Part shown: positions 22,951 through 35,913 of the stretch, piece after piece
Numbering within the stretch: position 1 is the first letter of the stretch
How the letters are laid out: each line of letters starts with the position of its first letter
DNA from: Nissolia schottii
Lineage: Eukaryota > Streptophyta > Magnoliopsida > Fabales > Fabaceae
Direction of reading: 5' to 3'
Assembly: GCA_003254905.1 (NCBI GenBank)
Contig: QANU01076685.1
Location: forward strand, 1-64,000
DNA: 64,000 nucleotides
Made by a program: the position numbers and the translations under genes
Notes under the pieces: generated by a model
What the model saw: only the letters and a program-made list of their open reading frames with translations
What the model was told of the DNA's origin: nothing
The model's database searches: none

Positions 22951-25446
22951 ATGGGGAGTTGGAGACACCATCAAGGGGGTAATTGGAGTGGATCATCATT
23001 CAATAGCAGGAAGCCATCTTTGGGTTAGTGCACTGCGAATTTGGTTCCTCTGATTAGCTTTAATTGCTTTTAGAGTTGTTGCATTTATTGTGTGCACAAA
23101 TGGAGTGATCGTGATCATTCTGCGTCTGGATGTGTTCATTTTGGGTATGGATTGACGAGGATGAGTATCTTTTTTTTTTATTATTCTTTTTTCTCTTTCA
23201 TCTTTTTTTGGGTTCAAATGATGATTTCTGAATGACCAATTATGGTTTTTTTTGTTGGGTGTTTTTTTTTTCTCAGTGCCATAATAGGATGAATTGCTAA
23301 TTTTGTCATAGTGATGGGATTCTTTGAAACTAGCTTTAATTGGGTATGTTGGATTTCTTTTCCCCCCAAATGTTGATTTTTTGGTTTGATGGTTTACGTG
23401 ATGAAAACCCATCCACTTTTGCTGGAAGAGGCTTAGAGCTTGATTATTCAAGCACTTGGGTGTGGTTCAGTTGGTAAGGGTAGGGTGGGGCTATGATGCA
23501 TTAGTTCCGGTTCCTTGGTAAGAGTAGAAATGAAGAGCTTTAATAATCATGAGATAGCTTAAATGGTAGCATTTCCTTTCTTGGTAGGGTGGTTAGGTTG
23601 GGATGTTGATGCTTTGAATGTCCATCTGTTTGATTGGTCCCTTACATGATTGAATTATCGTATTGACGAATCTAATACTTAAACTAAAGTTCCTATTTTA
23701 GACTGTCTTTTTGTTGTTGGTGCATTTTTGACTTGTTTCATGTTCTGAACTTGAACTGTCTTGATTTTGGCAATGTTTGTGCAAGTATCTAACAGGTAAG
23801 TTATCTTGTTCTATCGAAATAGAGTAGCTTAAAGATGACTAACTGTCCGTTTTAGTTAATAGTTGTGCATTTTGGATTTGGCTTTGCAGCAAATTCGGTG
23901 TTTGTCGTGTCTCAAACTAAAACTGTCTTGGTATCTATTAATTGAATTTTCTGGCGTCACATCACGTTCAAAAAACTCCCTACGTCATTCAGATATTGAA
24001 ATCAGGAAGCTTAATGATTGATCTTGTACATTCTGTTCTGTGAAAACGTCATCTGTGTTGCTTCTTGAGCCGATGCTGTTTAGGTTTTGGCAATTCATTA
24101 CCAGTTATGAACTGAATCTTTTGGTGGAATGTTTGAATCTAACAAAATTTCAGAAAAATCATTGGTCTACATTCTTGGAACTTGTACTCTTTCGGAAAAT
24201 TTCACGACTTCCTTTTTTCTTTTGCCACAATTGTGTTTTGATACATTTGTCAAAAGCACCTGCTTTATATTATGTGATTTCTTTTTTTTTTTTTTTTGAG
24301 TTTATAAGACTAGTGTGCGCAGATAGAGTGGAAAATACATTTGAAAGGTGGTAATTGAATTACTTAAGCTTTGGTTAGTGGTCAGCTCTTATTACTTCAT
24401 ATTTTCTTAGTCCACGTTATGTATTTATTTTTTACTTTCACGTTCATTTTGTTGCTGATGATTTGCTAGTGGATATGATTTGAGTTCATTCTCTTTTTCT
24501 TGGTTTGTTTCCTTTTTTTCCCTGTTGTTTCTTTATATCCTTATATGCCTACTGTGTTTTGGTCTCTTTAGGCTGTGGACACTTGTTTTTTGCTGTCCTG
24601 TTTTGTTACGGAAGGTCCTTCCTTGAATGGATAAACTGATAGTCTTATCCTTTTTGATTCACAGATATTTGGCAGCCAACTGTGCCAAGATGGGAAAAGA
24701 TGTTTTGCTTTACCATTGGCTCGGTTCCCTGGCAAAAGCTAGTAGAAACCAAGAAATATATGCATCTACATGGCAATGTGATGGATTGGGATGATTCTGC
24801 TGCTAGGGAGGCATTTCACAATGCAAAAAAAATATTTTGGGCGGAAATGAACGGCCTTCCCTGCAACCTATCCTTGCCGGGTCCCGACATTTACATTGAC
24901 GATATAGATTGGAATTCAAGCGTCGACTCTGAACTTCTTCTAGACTTGGAAAGAGATGCGACGGTCCCAAACGAGGTACAAAAAGATGAGGAGGTTGTGA
25001 TTCTTGGCAGCCCTTTCCTCCTGAATCAGTCATTTTCCTGCATTGGATGGGGGGAAGCTGAAGCAGACGCACCAAAACACACTGATTCTTGTTCCGGTCC
25101 TCTAGTTAACCAGCATGAGGATACCAGAGAAGGAGCTCCGGAACAATATCGCACTCCCGATGAAGCTGCAAAAGTGTATGAATGGGAAAACTGTAGGAAT
25201 GGTTATTGGGGAGGGAATCAGAGAGAGACCCATCGTCGTACCGACGCCTACAAAATGGGCAAAGGAAGAGGTGGTTGGAATCGGGGAAGATGGAATGGGT
25301 TTAAAAGACATGGAGAGAACATGACATGGAACAAAACCCCTGCATATCATCATGGCGACGAGCATGAGATTAATAGGAGGAGGAGAAGCTACAGTGGAAT
25401 GAGGGGAACTTTTTCTTATGACTACAAGACACATGCTGCTTGGTAA
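22951..25446 (+). CDS. Plant-specific protein of unknown function with Arg/Gly-rich C-terminus (2 exons)
   Basis: Exons 22951-23023 and 24665-25446 are joined across a 1641-bp GT-AG intron (GTTAGTG ... TTCACAG) and give a 284-residue protein. The start was chosen because the ATG at 22951 opens exon 1 (MGSWRHHQGGNWSG) and the split codon joins directly to DIWQPTVPRWEKMFC. Residues about 25-110 form the block shared by an uncharacterised land-plant family: SVPWQKL, MDWDDSAAREAFHNAKKIFWAE, NGLPC, and LPGPDIYIDDIDWNS. Residues about 110-170 are acidic and probably disordered. Residues about 190-284 are rich in Arg, Gly and Trp (GKGRGGWNRGRWNGFKRHG, NRRRRSYSGMRG), which could bind RNA; that is inference. 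The frame is intact with a clean stop. The function is not known to me. No operon-like neighbours exist; both sides are transposon nests. Confidence 0.85.
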
Positions 25447-26430
25447 ATGAAGAAGATACAGCAGCAGGTAATAAGGATCCATGGAACTAGGGAAAGGGTA
25501 AGCTTTTGTGAAGCTAGCTAGAAGAGATGAGTTTTGTTGTCTGGGGAACATGTAAATATTTGGTATATCTTAGAAGGAATATGAAGTAGACTGCATTTTG
25601 ATTTTTGTTTAGTAATATTCTTGTAGATGGAAGTGGAAGAATCGTATTTGCAGTTTAAGTATTAGTTCTACCGTAGTGTGTACATAATCTATGAGAAGTT
25701 TCTGTCTATAGATTAAATGTTCGATGACATTGTTTTGAAGTAGCTGAATTTTTTCATTGTCTTAGTGATCTCTAATCCCTTTTATTTACTTTGTACTTTT
25801 TCACATCTGGGATATTCACAGGAAAGAATAAGTTGCACCAACTGGAATTTAAATACGTCATATAAAATTCTTTCTTTACACAATTCGACACAAAATTGAA
25901 TTTAAAGGTAAAATAGTTATTAAGGTTGGGTATTAATTAAACAGTAGTAAATAATCAAGTATCACTAGATTGTCTATCTATAAAGTCCGTGCATTGCATG
26001 GGTTTCTTAACTTAATTAGAGTATTTTTGAGATAAACAAAATTATAATGATTAAAAATTGGATGTTTAAATTATATATTAAATTTACATTTTTATATTGG
26101 TGCATATTAAATTTACTTTTTGAGTTGATCTATAAAATAAATTATATTAAAATTAATCAATCATATTCAAAGAATATGTGGAACACTTTGTTGCCGACAC
26201 ATTTTTATTATACTTGTTGTTTATCATCATTTTCTTCATTTATAAGAACTCTTAATTCTTTTGTCAATGAAACTTTTGGATTTAGACAATGCAACACTTT
26301 GTCCATGACAAAACTTTGATTTTGGCAAATATAACCCTATATGTAGTTCAATGGTTATCCTTAACTTTGGTTCACTGCTCTATTAAATAAAATAAATTCA
26401 ATGTATTTCTTCTATCTTGTGAACAAAAGG
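25447..26430 (+). other. 3' UTR and AT-rich intergenic DNA
   Basis: The first 300 bases after the stop look like a 3' UTR (T-rich, ending near 25760). The remainder is AT-rich intergenic sequence. A short open stretch at 26047-26319 has biased Ile/Lys/Tyr composition and no domain. Nothing else is recognised. Confidence 0.4.
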
Positions 26431-27824
26431 TGATGTGTTCAGGGGTTGCTAATCACTTTCCTTGACATGTTCGAGCTCCTTCCTGGGTGGTGCGACGCAA
26501 CGGGTGGACCTGCAAGGCACTACAACACTCAAGTAAGAACACGAATGTGAGTTATGGAGTTTAGGATCATTAGCATACTTGGGCTTGGTGTATTATCCCC
26601 TTTTATAGTGTGCAGGTTAGGATTTTACCCTCAAAGAGCGTGCGAGTTGGTGGTTCCGAGTATCAGGGGATACTCCTAGCCCTCCTGCTATTTGCCCACA
26701 AACTCATTCAAACGTAAGGGGATATGTATTAAGCCTCACTTTTGGGCCGGTCACTCTAGACCAGTAGACAACCCCTAAGGTTGATCGTTCTCCATAGGTG
26801 ACGCGCCGAGCTTACATGAGAGCTCCTCTATGTTTGACCAACCTTTCCTTTATTTCAAAGCCCCTGGGTCTGCATGTGACTACTAGTGCCCTTTGAGGAA
26901 CCTCATGCCTTAGTTAGGTTTATGGTGCCCTTCATAGGTGTGAACCGACCACTTCCATCTTTCACTAACCTCTTTCGACCATGGCCAAATTCTTTTGATT
27001 TAGGATGACCACTTTCGATCGTAGCTGAACTCTTTTGATTTTGGGATTTGAACCATTGTGAACCGCATCCGGGAGTATGTTAGTTGTGTATCCTTTCGTT
27101 TACACAACTTTTTAGTATGTGACAGTTGTAATGGTAGTAGGAAATGTGGCCACGTCTAGAAATGGTTCTTGTAAGGTTCTGAGCCCCGAGTTGTAGATCG
27201 TGTGGATGGTGGATACGAGGTTGCCCTTTCATCACTTTGAATCTCCACCATTGATCCGACGTGGGATGTGAGGGAAAGGAAGGGTTTAAATAGGAGAAGT
27301 GGACGAGGGTTTTGAGCTTCTCCCTTCCCATTGCCCTTCCTAAGAGTGTCTCTTCCCAACCAAGAACCTCTAAGTAAGTTTCTTATTTCCCTTCTTTTTC
27401 TTACTTTCTTCTTCTTACCATGGTGAAGTTGGTCATTAAGAGTGCCAAGGGGAATTTAGGGGATAAGGGAAAGGCCCACAATGCTTATGATTGGGTGACC
27501 TTAGAGGTGAAGAGTCATGTTTTTTTCTACGCCGATCGTGAATCCCTCATTCACTTTCAGAGGAATAAGAGGATAGTGGCTAACAACGAGTCCATTGTCA
27601 TTGCCAAATCTTGTTCCCCCCACGATAGGGTCTACCACCTAGTTTAGAATAGGAAAATGGCCCATAGAATTTATATCTACAATTTTTTATTTTCCCTCCA
27701 TGGTGTTTGGCTTCCTTTCACTCCCTTTGAAATGGGAGTATCGTGTTGAGTGAATGTAGCCCCTACCCAACTCCACCCCAATTCTTGGGCTTTTCTAAGA
27801 TGCTTCGAGTTGTTGATGAAGCAT

Positions 27825-29296
27825 TGATAGTGGGGTTTTATACTTAATTTTGTTATTCCATAATTTAACATTGTAGCCTAAAAATGTGCAATTTGGATGA
27901 TTGCATGTTATGCTTTGTACATTGTCCTCTTTTATGAAAAATTGAGAAAATTTCAATTTAAGGCACCGTTTTAAATGTTTTTTTATTTTATCTTGAGTAA
28001 CATATTCATTTAACTTCTCGTATTTGAGTTGTTAGAGTCATAGGGATCAAGTACCAGTGAAAAAGGAGTTATGACGGAGATTTGGAGTGTAGGAACTCCC
28101 AAAAACCTGTTATAACTTGATCAAACCACTGCAGCACTAAAGGCCAAACTGTCGTAACCCTCTAAATTTGTTGTAGCAGTGTGGAAGCAGTGAATCACTA
28201 TAGTGCTGCTGACATTCTGTGCTGCTACAGCGCTCAATTCAGTGTTGCAGCGGTGATCCAAGAATTTTTCGACACTGTGCAGACAAAAACCCTAATTTGA
28301 GCACCGTGGGGGTTATAAATTGGCCTAAGGTGAAGAAGGGAGACACCACTTTACAATTCTTGCCTTTACAAATTATTCTCTATACCTTTCTATTTTTTCC
28401 AGCACTTAGGTTAATGTTACTAGTGCTTTAGGTATTAGTTTACAGTATTCAAGAATTGTTGGAGCTCTCGCATTGACATGCAAGCTGTCTTTTGTTTTCA
28501 AATTCAAGTATTTTCTTTCATTTAATTTGTTCAGGTTCTTCTTATTTTAATTCTCTATTATTTTTTATCCTCTTCTATTTAATTTCTGAGTTTGTATCCT
28601 CCATCGATGGAAGAGTAGTTTTCTAATATCTTGCATGCAGTAGTTCTAGGATTAGGATTAATTGAGGTTCTTGTGCTTCATGTCGATTCATAATTCTCCC
28701 TCCTTCTTTTGTGATTAGTAACATAGCGATCACATGCTATTAGTTATGAATAATTCTAAACTGATAAATCTTGATGATCGTGGATTTATTGAATTCGGAT
28801 TTCTTGGTATTGGTAATTTGAATTGGTAAATTAGGATTATCCAAGCCGGTAAAAGGGAATTAGGGATTAATCTAATTAGATTAAGTTGTGCAATTGGTTA
28901 AGAAATTAGTATAGGTAATTAAGGCCAATATCTTGTTTGTTAATGCTTGTACTAGTTAATTGCTAGGAGAATGTGATCGTGATATCTATAGGTAAATTGC
29001 ATGTTAGTTGGAGATCTCTAGTTAATAAACAACAACCCTCTTATGAACGTTAATTTGAGAATCGATGATTACTAATCCTTAATTTGTGAAGAACCATGTG
29101 TATGGTATTGCTTTTCATTTTTGAATTTAATCTCTTAATTTGCAATTGAAAAACCCCTAGTTTAGTGAATTGGTTAATTTGCTTCCTTGTGAAATGACCT
29201 AGGTTAGTCCCTTTACTATGTTTTTCAGGGGGTTACTTAGTTTTATAAATTATTATTTGATTGCACACTAAATTAACAACATTTTGGTGTGTGTCA
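27825..29296 (+). mobile_element. Solo LTR G, related to the LTR of element C
   Basis: This 1472-bp LTR starts TGATAGTGGGG and ends GTGTGTCA, the same ends as element C. Its flanking duplication is perfect: AGCAT (27820-27824 and 29297-29301). No primer-binding site follows, so it is a solo LTR. A block near 28070-28290 is rich in GCTGCAG/CTGTAGC-like words. It sits inside the gag-like region of element H. Confidence 0.88.
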
Positions 29297-29301
29297 AGCA
29301 T

Positions 29302-30334
29302 CTCTAGGTCGAGCCCTTAGTTGAGGCAATTTTTTTTCATTTTTTTTCCAAGCAAAAAGGTTAGACAGGGGTTCTTAGGTGTCCTTGAATTGTGGGAGTA
29401 ACAACTGGATCTTCCTCCCCTTTTCTTCCTCTTTTAAGAAATTTAAGGAGAGGTTCTTTAAAGTCCTTCCTAGGAGGCCTTATTGATAAGGAGTCTTTCC
29501 CATTTTTCATGAGTCGAGCGGCCAAGGATTAGGGGGACGAACATTTTTCACTGTACTGGCAATGTCAGGCAGTTTAGATCGTGGAACTTGATCCTCGGTG
29601 AACTTCCCTTGAGGATAAGACATTGGTGAGGTTTCTGGGGTCCAGGTCCAAATTAAAGAACATCTGTCTGAGCCATAAGCTGGTTGGCTACGAGGCTAAT
29701 GTAGTAGAGACCACCAAGCTTATGGGTGATTACCATGCTCCTTTTCCTTTTTTTTCTCTACCTTTTTATGAGAATTTTTGAATGGTTACTGACTTATTAT
29801 CTTTTTATTATTGTGCAGTAGATTTGATCATGAAGATCTATGTGGCAGAGTGGGCCACCTATCTAAACCAATACATTGCAATGAAGAAAGGCGTTCTGAT
29901 GAAGATCATCATGACCAGGGAGGGAATGTCAGCCTCCAATAGCACCCTCAGGTATGGGTGGAGCACTTTTCTCTATCTACTAGGGAGAAAAGGTCTCAAG
30001 TGGTTGTCCTTACTATTTTCTGGCAACATAAATAAGCTCGGGGAAAACGCTTATGATCACTTTGACCGAGGAGATGGCTCTCGAAGAGCCACTTGTTCAT
30101 ACCCAAGTCCATGCTCCCACTTTTTATGGGGTGACAAGGGTGCAAAGCAACTCATGGCCTACTTTCTCAGCATGGAGGCCCTCACAGAGACCGAGGACCT
30201 TATAAGTTGAAGAATTTTGACTAAAGGAGTGTTCTTTGGGTAGAGTATGCCTTGACTCGCTTTTGCGAGGACAAGGTCTAAGGGGTGAATGTGATGACAG
30301 AGATACAAAAGAAGGTGTTGAAGGACAAGCATTG
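29302..30334 (+). mobile_element. Element H fragment between LTRs G and E
   Basis: This continues the Transposase_28-like coding region. Residues such as PLVEAIFFHFFSKQKG follow directly on from the part before LTR G. An open stretch at 29782-30210 (containing MKIYVAEWATYLNQYIAMKKG) is part of this decayed protein, not a separate gene. CATTG at 30330-30334 is the left duplication of LTR E. Confidence 0.65.
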
Positions 30335-33300
30335 TGTAACATCCCACTTTTTCCCTTAGAAACGATTTCCTAAGATTAAATAGGGGAAATAAGTTTTGCA
30401 TGAGTTTATAAAATGTCTGTAGAAGAAATTCAGCTCAGTTTCGTAAAATTCTGCAGACACTAGAACAGATCTTTTTTGTCGTCTGAGTCAATAGTGTGCC
30501 TAAGGTATCTGTAAAATATATGGTTACAGAGAAAGGTTCACAAATATCTTAGATTAACCTTAATTATTACTTAGAAAAATTAGTAGATCACAAGGACGTG
30601 ATCAGAATATTTTTCAGATACCCGTACGCTAAACACCGGAACCAGGAACGACCAAACACGATCAAAATTGATCAGCGTTTGGCCTTGGAAATTTTGGGCC
30701 AAGTATTTCAGCCACACTCAAGGGGAGTGCACGGCTAGCTTGCTAGCCACTTGGTAGTCAAAACTCAAAGCTTGTGACTAGGCATGGTGATTCACTATTA
30801 TGAGGTAATGGATGATGTCATCTTAGGGGCATTTTGGTAAATTTGGCCAAAAGGCATTATTGGAAAAAGAATTTCATGGTGGTCGCCTATAAATAGCTTT
30901 GTAATTCATTCAAATGGAAGACATAGAAAGCTTAGGAAAATTCTGTCAGTTTATACACTCTGTCGTTATTCCGCCAAACTGCAGATACAATAGTTTTCTG
31001 CTTAATCCAAATCATAACTCTCCATAATCTTCTCTTTAGAAACCATTCTTTATCTCCTTAGGCAAGAATCTTCATCCCTAACCTTCAAGAATTCCCCTGG
31101 TAGCAAGGAGCACAAGATGCCAGATTTTCGGAGTTTCTACTGACTTGTGAAGATTTAGTCTTCAAGTGGGTAAACCGACTTATCCATTGTCTATGTGGTT
31201 TTTATAGATGATATATGATGTTAGGATGACTTTTATGTGACTTTGATTTATATCTGTGTTATTGATGATTGTCTGGAATTGCTGATGTTGTCTGTGATTC
31301 TGTCAGAATTTAGGAAAGTCTAAGACGAAAATATGTATATGACACGATTTTGAAGGGATCTTTTATCATGAAAAACTAATGTTATTTTTAGATTCTACAC
31401 GAAAATTGAGTGGGAATGTCAAGTTTTATGATTTTCGGAGTCCCCGAAGAATTTTTCAGCAAACAGGCAAAAAAGGGGATTTTTATGAAAAAGGGCAAAA
31501 CGGGAATTTCATGTCTTGGGACTGAAAAATTAGGTTTGTTTCCATAAAATATGGGTTTAGGATTATTAAAAAGCTTAATGGCAAGTCTTGAGTCCATCGA
31601 GTTTTTTAAAACAAAAATTCCAAAGAAAACAGGGCGTTTACGGGGACGAAATGGTAATTTTGGAAAGAGGGGCAAAACCGGAATTTCGTGCAGTGGGTTC
31701 AGAATCTGGGTTTTTAGACATGAAAAATGATCTTATGACTATCAAAAACCTTGGGGTAAGGTCTTGGACCTCTCCAGTTTATGATCGCTGATTTCTGACA
31801 GAAACCAAACGTCTGTTTCGCTAGTTGCTAGATTTATGTTTGTTATGTTTACGATGCAACACCCTAGCTAACTGCCCATGCTCAAGCCATGAGCAATGCT
31901 CGCTAGGTTGTTGATTCATTGGTGGGGTATCCATAGCCCTTAATCTTTTCGAAAATACGATTTACAACAAAATACGGACCATATTTTTTTTTGAATATAG
32001 TTGATCATTGCATAGGTATACAAATTATGAGCCATGCATGAGTGTGAACATGTACATCACAAAGCATCAGCTTAGCGGACAAAGTATCCATGTCCAGGCA
32101 GTTTATAATAAACAGGTACATGGTCCTTTACACATAGTTGCATCAGTAATAATATAATAGAGTAGTCTACATACAACCATCATACATACACAGATACAAA
32201 ATAAGCATCCCAAAATAAAGAAAAGCTACTGAGTCCTCGAACGGGATCCTCTATCCGTTTGGTCTTCACCTCTTCACGGCTCGGCGGGTGGCTCTCCTTG
32301 GTACTCTTTGTAGTCCGTATAATCCTCGTTCGCTCCTAGAAGCATAAGGGAGTGGGGTGAGAATTTGCGTCCTCAGTGGTTGGCCCTAGCATTGGGGTAT
32401 ATTGTTTCTTTCTCTCTTATGAACCAGGCCGCTCAGGTGTTTCTAAGTAAAAACATGCATACTGATATCCTATTGATTATTATCTGGCCTAAGGTCCTGA
32501 ACGACTTTATCTAAAATTATCTAGGTGACGGGGGACTAATCTTGCTTACTAAAGTTACGCGCTTACAACCTGCATGTCAATTATCATTAGACTAACCACC
32601 TCGGGTCGTTCCCTTGATGGTACGTATTACACAAACAACCATAAATGAATAGTAGTGCACATTCAAACATTCAATCAGTTATAAATACATAGATAAGTAG
32701 TGCATGGGGGCATTTGGGGGTCTCTTACGCATACCGGCTTGCCGGGTTAGCGTCCCACTTCTCCGCTTTGGCACATACTGGCTTGCCGGGTTAGTGCATC
32801 TTTTCTTTAGGCATTCCGGCTTGCCGGATTAGCTCTCTATCTCCTTACGTGTATCGGCTTGCCGGGTTAGCGCATTTTCCTTTACTTCCTCCTTTTTCTT
32901 CTATTCATCCTTTACCTTCCGTGTCATTAACCTCTTCAAATCAATCCACCCTTGGGTGACTGATTCGTTAACCAATCCAAACTTGTAAGGACGGGCAAGG
33001 TAACACATCGACCAGTCCACTTGTGCACTGGTGAGGGGCTTGTCTGTAAGACTTTGCCAAGAGAGGGCTTTCCTAGCATATAACTATATACGTTTTTCCA
33101 TAAGTTCCATTATGCTTTCTTGATCATTAAGTCATTGACCTCTAGTGTTCTAGGGTTGTCCTAATTCCTAGGTGACATCCCATCCTCATGATGCATGCTC
33201 AAATACATAATATGGCCTAACCTTACTCATTGGATCCCTTGGAAATACTAAACTCCCAACTCTGCCAGGTTTCATTTGAATACTTGCTATGGCATTCGAA

Positions 33301-35913
33301 TGAAATCCCTCGGAGTCCTTTCATTCGACTGAAATAGGCTTTTCATTCGACTGAATTCCCTCGGCATCCTTTCATTCAAATGCTAGGGAATTCATTCGAT
33401 TGAATTCCTAAAAACTCGCCCTCATTCGACTGCAAGGGAATTCATTCGAAGGAAAGCTCATTTTGGCTTTCATTCGACTGAATTCCTGTAGTATTCAAAT
33501 GAAGACTACAAAAATCGCATCCCGAGACTCCAGTTCTCATTTTTCCACTGTTCCTAGGGTTCCAAGTAGTACAGTTATGCGTTTCATTTTGCAATATTTT
33601 CCAAAACCCTTTTCAAACAATATCCCCCCAAAATACTACTAATCAGATCTACAGTCAGATACATAAATAAACACATATACAGTTAATAATTAATCCACAT
33701 AGACAGTAGGCTTAGGATTACCCACTTCCTATGTGCGTTCCGGTCCGAGATCCGTGATGAGCGAACGGTCCTCGTCACTTGGGTATATTTCTCCTATTTT
33801 TCCTAAGCTCGATAACGGAACCGTGATGTGCTGGCACAACACTGACAACGTAATTTTTCGAAATATTTTCTTTTCCTTGCTTCTCTGCTGAGCTGAGGGC
33901 GACCTAAAGCCTTTTATAGGCACGTCCCCTCAGCCCTCTTCCCCCTTTTCTTTCATTTTCTTCTCTTTTTTTATTTTAATTTTTATAAAAATCTAATATT
34001 ATATTATTATTTTATAAAAATGCCTAATTGATTATTTTTCGCGCGCGTACGGGTATTCTAAAAATATCCCGAACACATCCCCGCAATTTACCAATTCCCC
34101 TTGCCCTAGTGGCATGTCAGATTAAGGTATTCGGGAACACCTCTCCTTTGGGAGTAGGCTTTACGAATACTTTTGGGACCTGACGGGGTTTCCGAATTGG
34201 GTAGAAATTGGCACGGACCTTGCGGCATCCCGCCAGACCACGAAACATTTATTTCGGCTGACATCGGGAAACAATTAATGTTCCAAATAATTTTCTCAGC
34301 ATCCATAATTGTCCCTATCATGCCGTAATTCTCCAAAAATTAGAATTGGAGCGGAAATTCTCGTAAGGAAAGGGTCGGGATGTTACATAAGACATGAGAT
34401 TATGTTCCTTATATGTGAAGTTAGTGATATTATATGATTGATGTTATGAGTTATGTGAAGTTAGTGATAGTATATGATTGATGTTATGAGTTATATGGTA
34501 TAACATGTGTTAAATGTTTATGATGATAGGGAATTATATACTAATGTCATATGATGATGATTGTGTGATATGAAGTATGTTAGATGCTTATGATTATGAG
34601 GTGTATAAATGTTAGAGTGTATGATGATGATCTTTTAATGAATATGATGAAGATGATGACATGAACTATAATGTTATATTTGTTGCTTTAGGATGATGAA
34701 TTAATGTGATTGCTTTAAGATGATGATGAGCTGCGTTTATCATATATGAACTGTTGCTTCAAAGATTGAACTGTGCACATAATGATGATGATGATGATGT
34801 GAAAAACCCCTCTAGAAGGGTCGAGCGCTCGGCTTTTGGGGAAGGTCTTAGTCTCGGTTGAGTCGTAGGTCCGACCCCACTGCCATCATAGGATGGTCAC
34901 CTCGGTCGTGGTTGGTGAGAATTACGGGATCAAGACCCTACAGGTGAGACCCTTCAGGTTTAGCGTGACCTGGCTGCCACGATGCAGGCTGTAAAGTGTG
35001 GTTGTAACGGTGTGGTCGCAGCTAAAAGGGACGAGCACAGAACCGCTAATAAGGCTTGCCTTATACCGCGAGAGGAAAGATGATGTTCAGAAAATGAGGA
35101 TTTTGATATAGTAATGTAGCTATATGAATTATATGACAGTACATGAGCTAGTGTGGTTATGTGAATTATATGACGATATATGAGTTAGGGACTAGACTAG
35201 CAGACAGAGGACATAGATAATGAAGAATAGGTTCCCCGATCACCTAGCAACCTAGATAAAGCTGCTCAGGTTTAGCATGGATATTAATAACTAGTAGGAC
35301 CATAGTATAACTGTGACACCTAGAGACCCCTGAGCAGCGGAATCATAATTGAGTATGAAACGAGTTACGACGATTAAGGGTTCCCACTGAGAACGCAGTG
35401 TTCTCATCCCCCACTCCTTTATGGTTCTAGGTGAGTACAACGAGGATGCAAAGAACGTCAGAGCAGTGCAAGTAGTACAAGGACGAGCAACACTGAAGAA
35501 GATGGATAGAGGAACATGGAAATCGGAGTTACGATAGAGATATTTCACTAGTCCTTAGTTAGTAGGCTATATGTTTGTACTACTATGTCTTTGTATGTAA
35601 CATCTATGATATTACATGTGTAACTATTTGTGAATATATGGCATGGACCTTTGGTTGCTATGAATGATGAATATACCTAATTAATATCAGTTAAGTATGC
35701 TACGTTACCACTCACAATATATGTTCTGTCAAAACTAGGCTCATATTTTATACTATGATATGTATAAAGAAAAATTGAAATTTGGTCCATATTTCTGGGT
35801 AACTGTATTTTTAAACTCATAAGCGAGACTAAGTACTATCCCAACCAAAAGAGATAACAACCTAGACAGCAAGTTTGGGACTTAAGCGTGGACTAGCTAG
35901 CTAGGGTGTTACA
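30335..35913 (+). mobile_element. Solo long LTR E, whole LTR interrupted by solo LTR F
   Basis: TGTAACATCCC at 30335 to GGGTGTTACA at 35913 is flanked by a perfect duplication CATTG (30330-30334 and 35914-35918). Without F it is about 3.04 kb. A TATA box lies at 30898-30906, donor-like GTGGGTAA at 31166-31173, two repeats of a GGCAAAACGGGAATTTC-type unit at about 31490-31690, a (GAT)n run near 34782-34798, hairpin TGAGAACGCAGTGTTCTCA at 35388-35406 and acceptor-like TTCTAG ending at 35430. Confidence 0.88.
31855..34387 (-). mobile_element. Solo long LTR F, whole LTR in minus orientation inside LTR E
   Basis: This 2533-bp LTR runs on the minus strand from TGTAACATCCCGACC (34387) to GGGTGTTGCA (31855). 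The flanking bases are TACGA/TAAGA (4 of 5). Minus-strand parts are a TATA box CCTATAAAAGG (33911-33920), donor-like GTGGGTAA (33718-33725), a cluster of TTCATTCGACTGAATTCC-type semi-palindromes (33277-33500), four GGCTTGCCGGGTTAG repeats (32730-32872), a hairpin (32358-32375) and an acceptor-like site at 32336 followed by a short acidic frame. Confidence 0.85.

Noticed and set aside
22554-22982. A 142-codon frame upstream of the 22951 gene
   Set aside because: It overlaps the C/T-rich promoter and leader, has low-complexity Ser/Leu/Pro composition, and uses a different frame from the conserved protein.
22996-23451. A 151-codon minus-strand frame in the intron of the 22951 gene
   Set aside because: Lys/Asn/His-rich translation of a T-rich intron; no domain.
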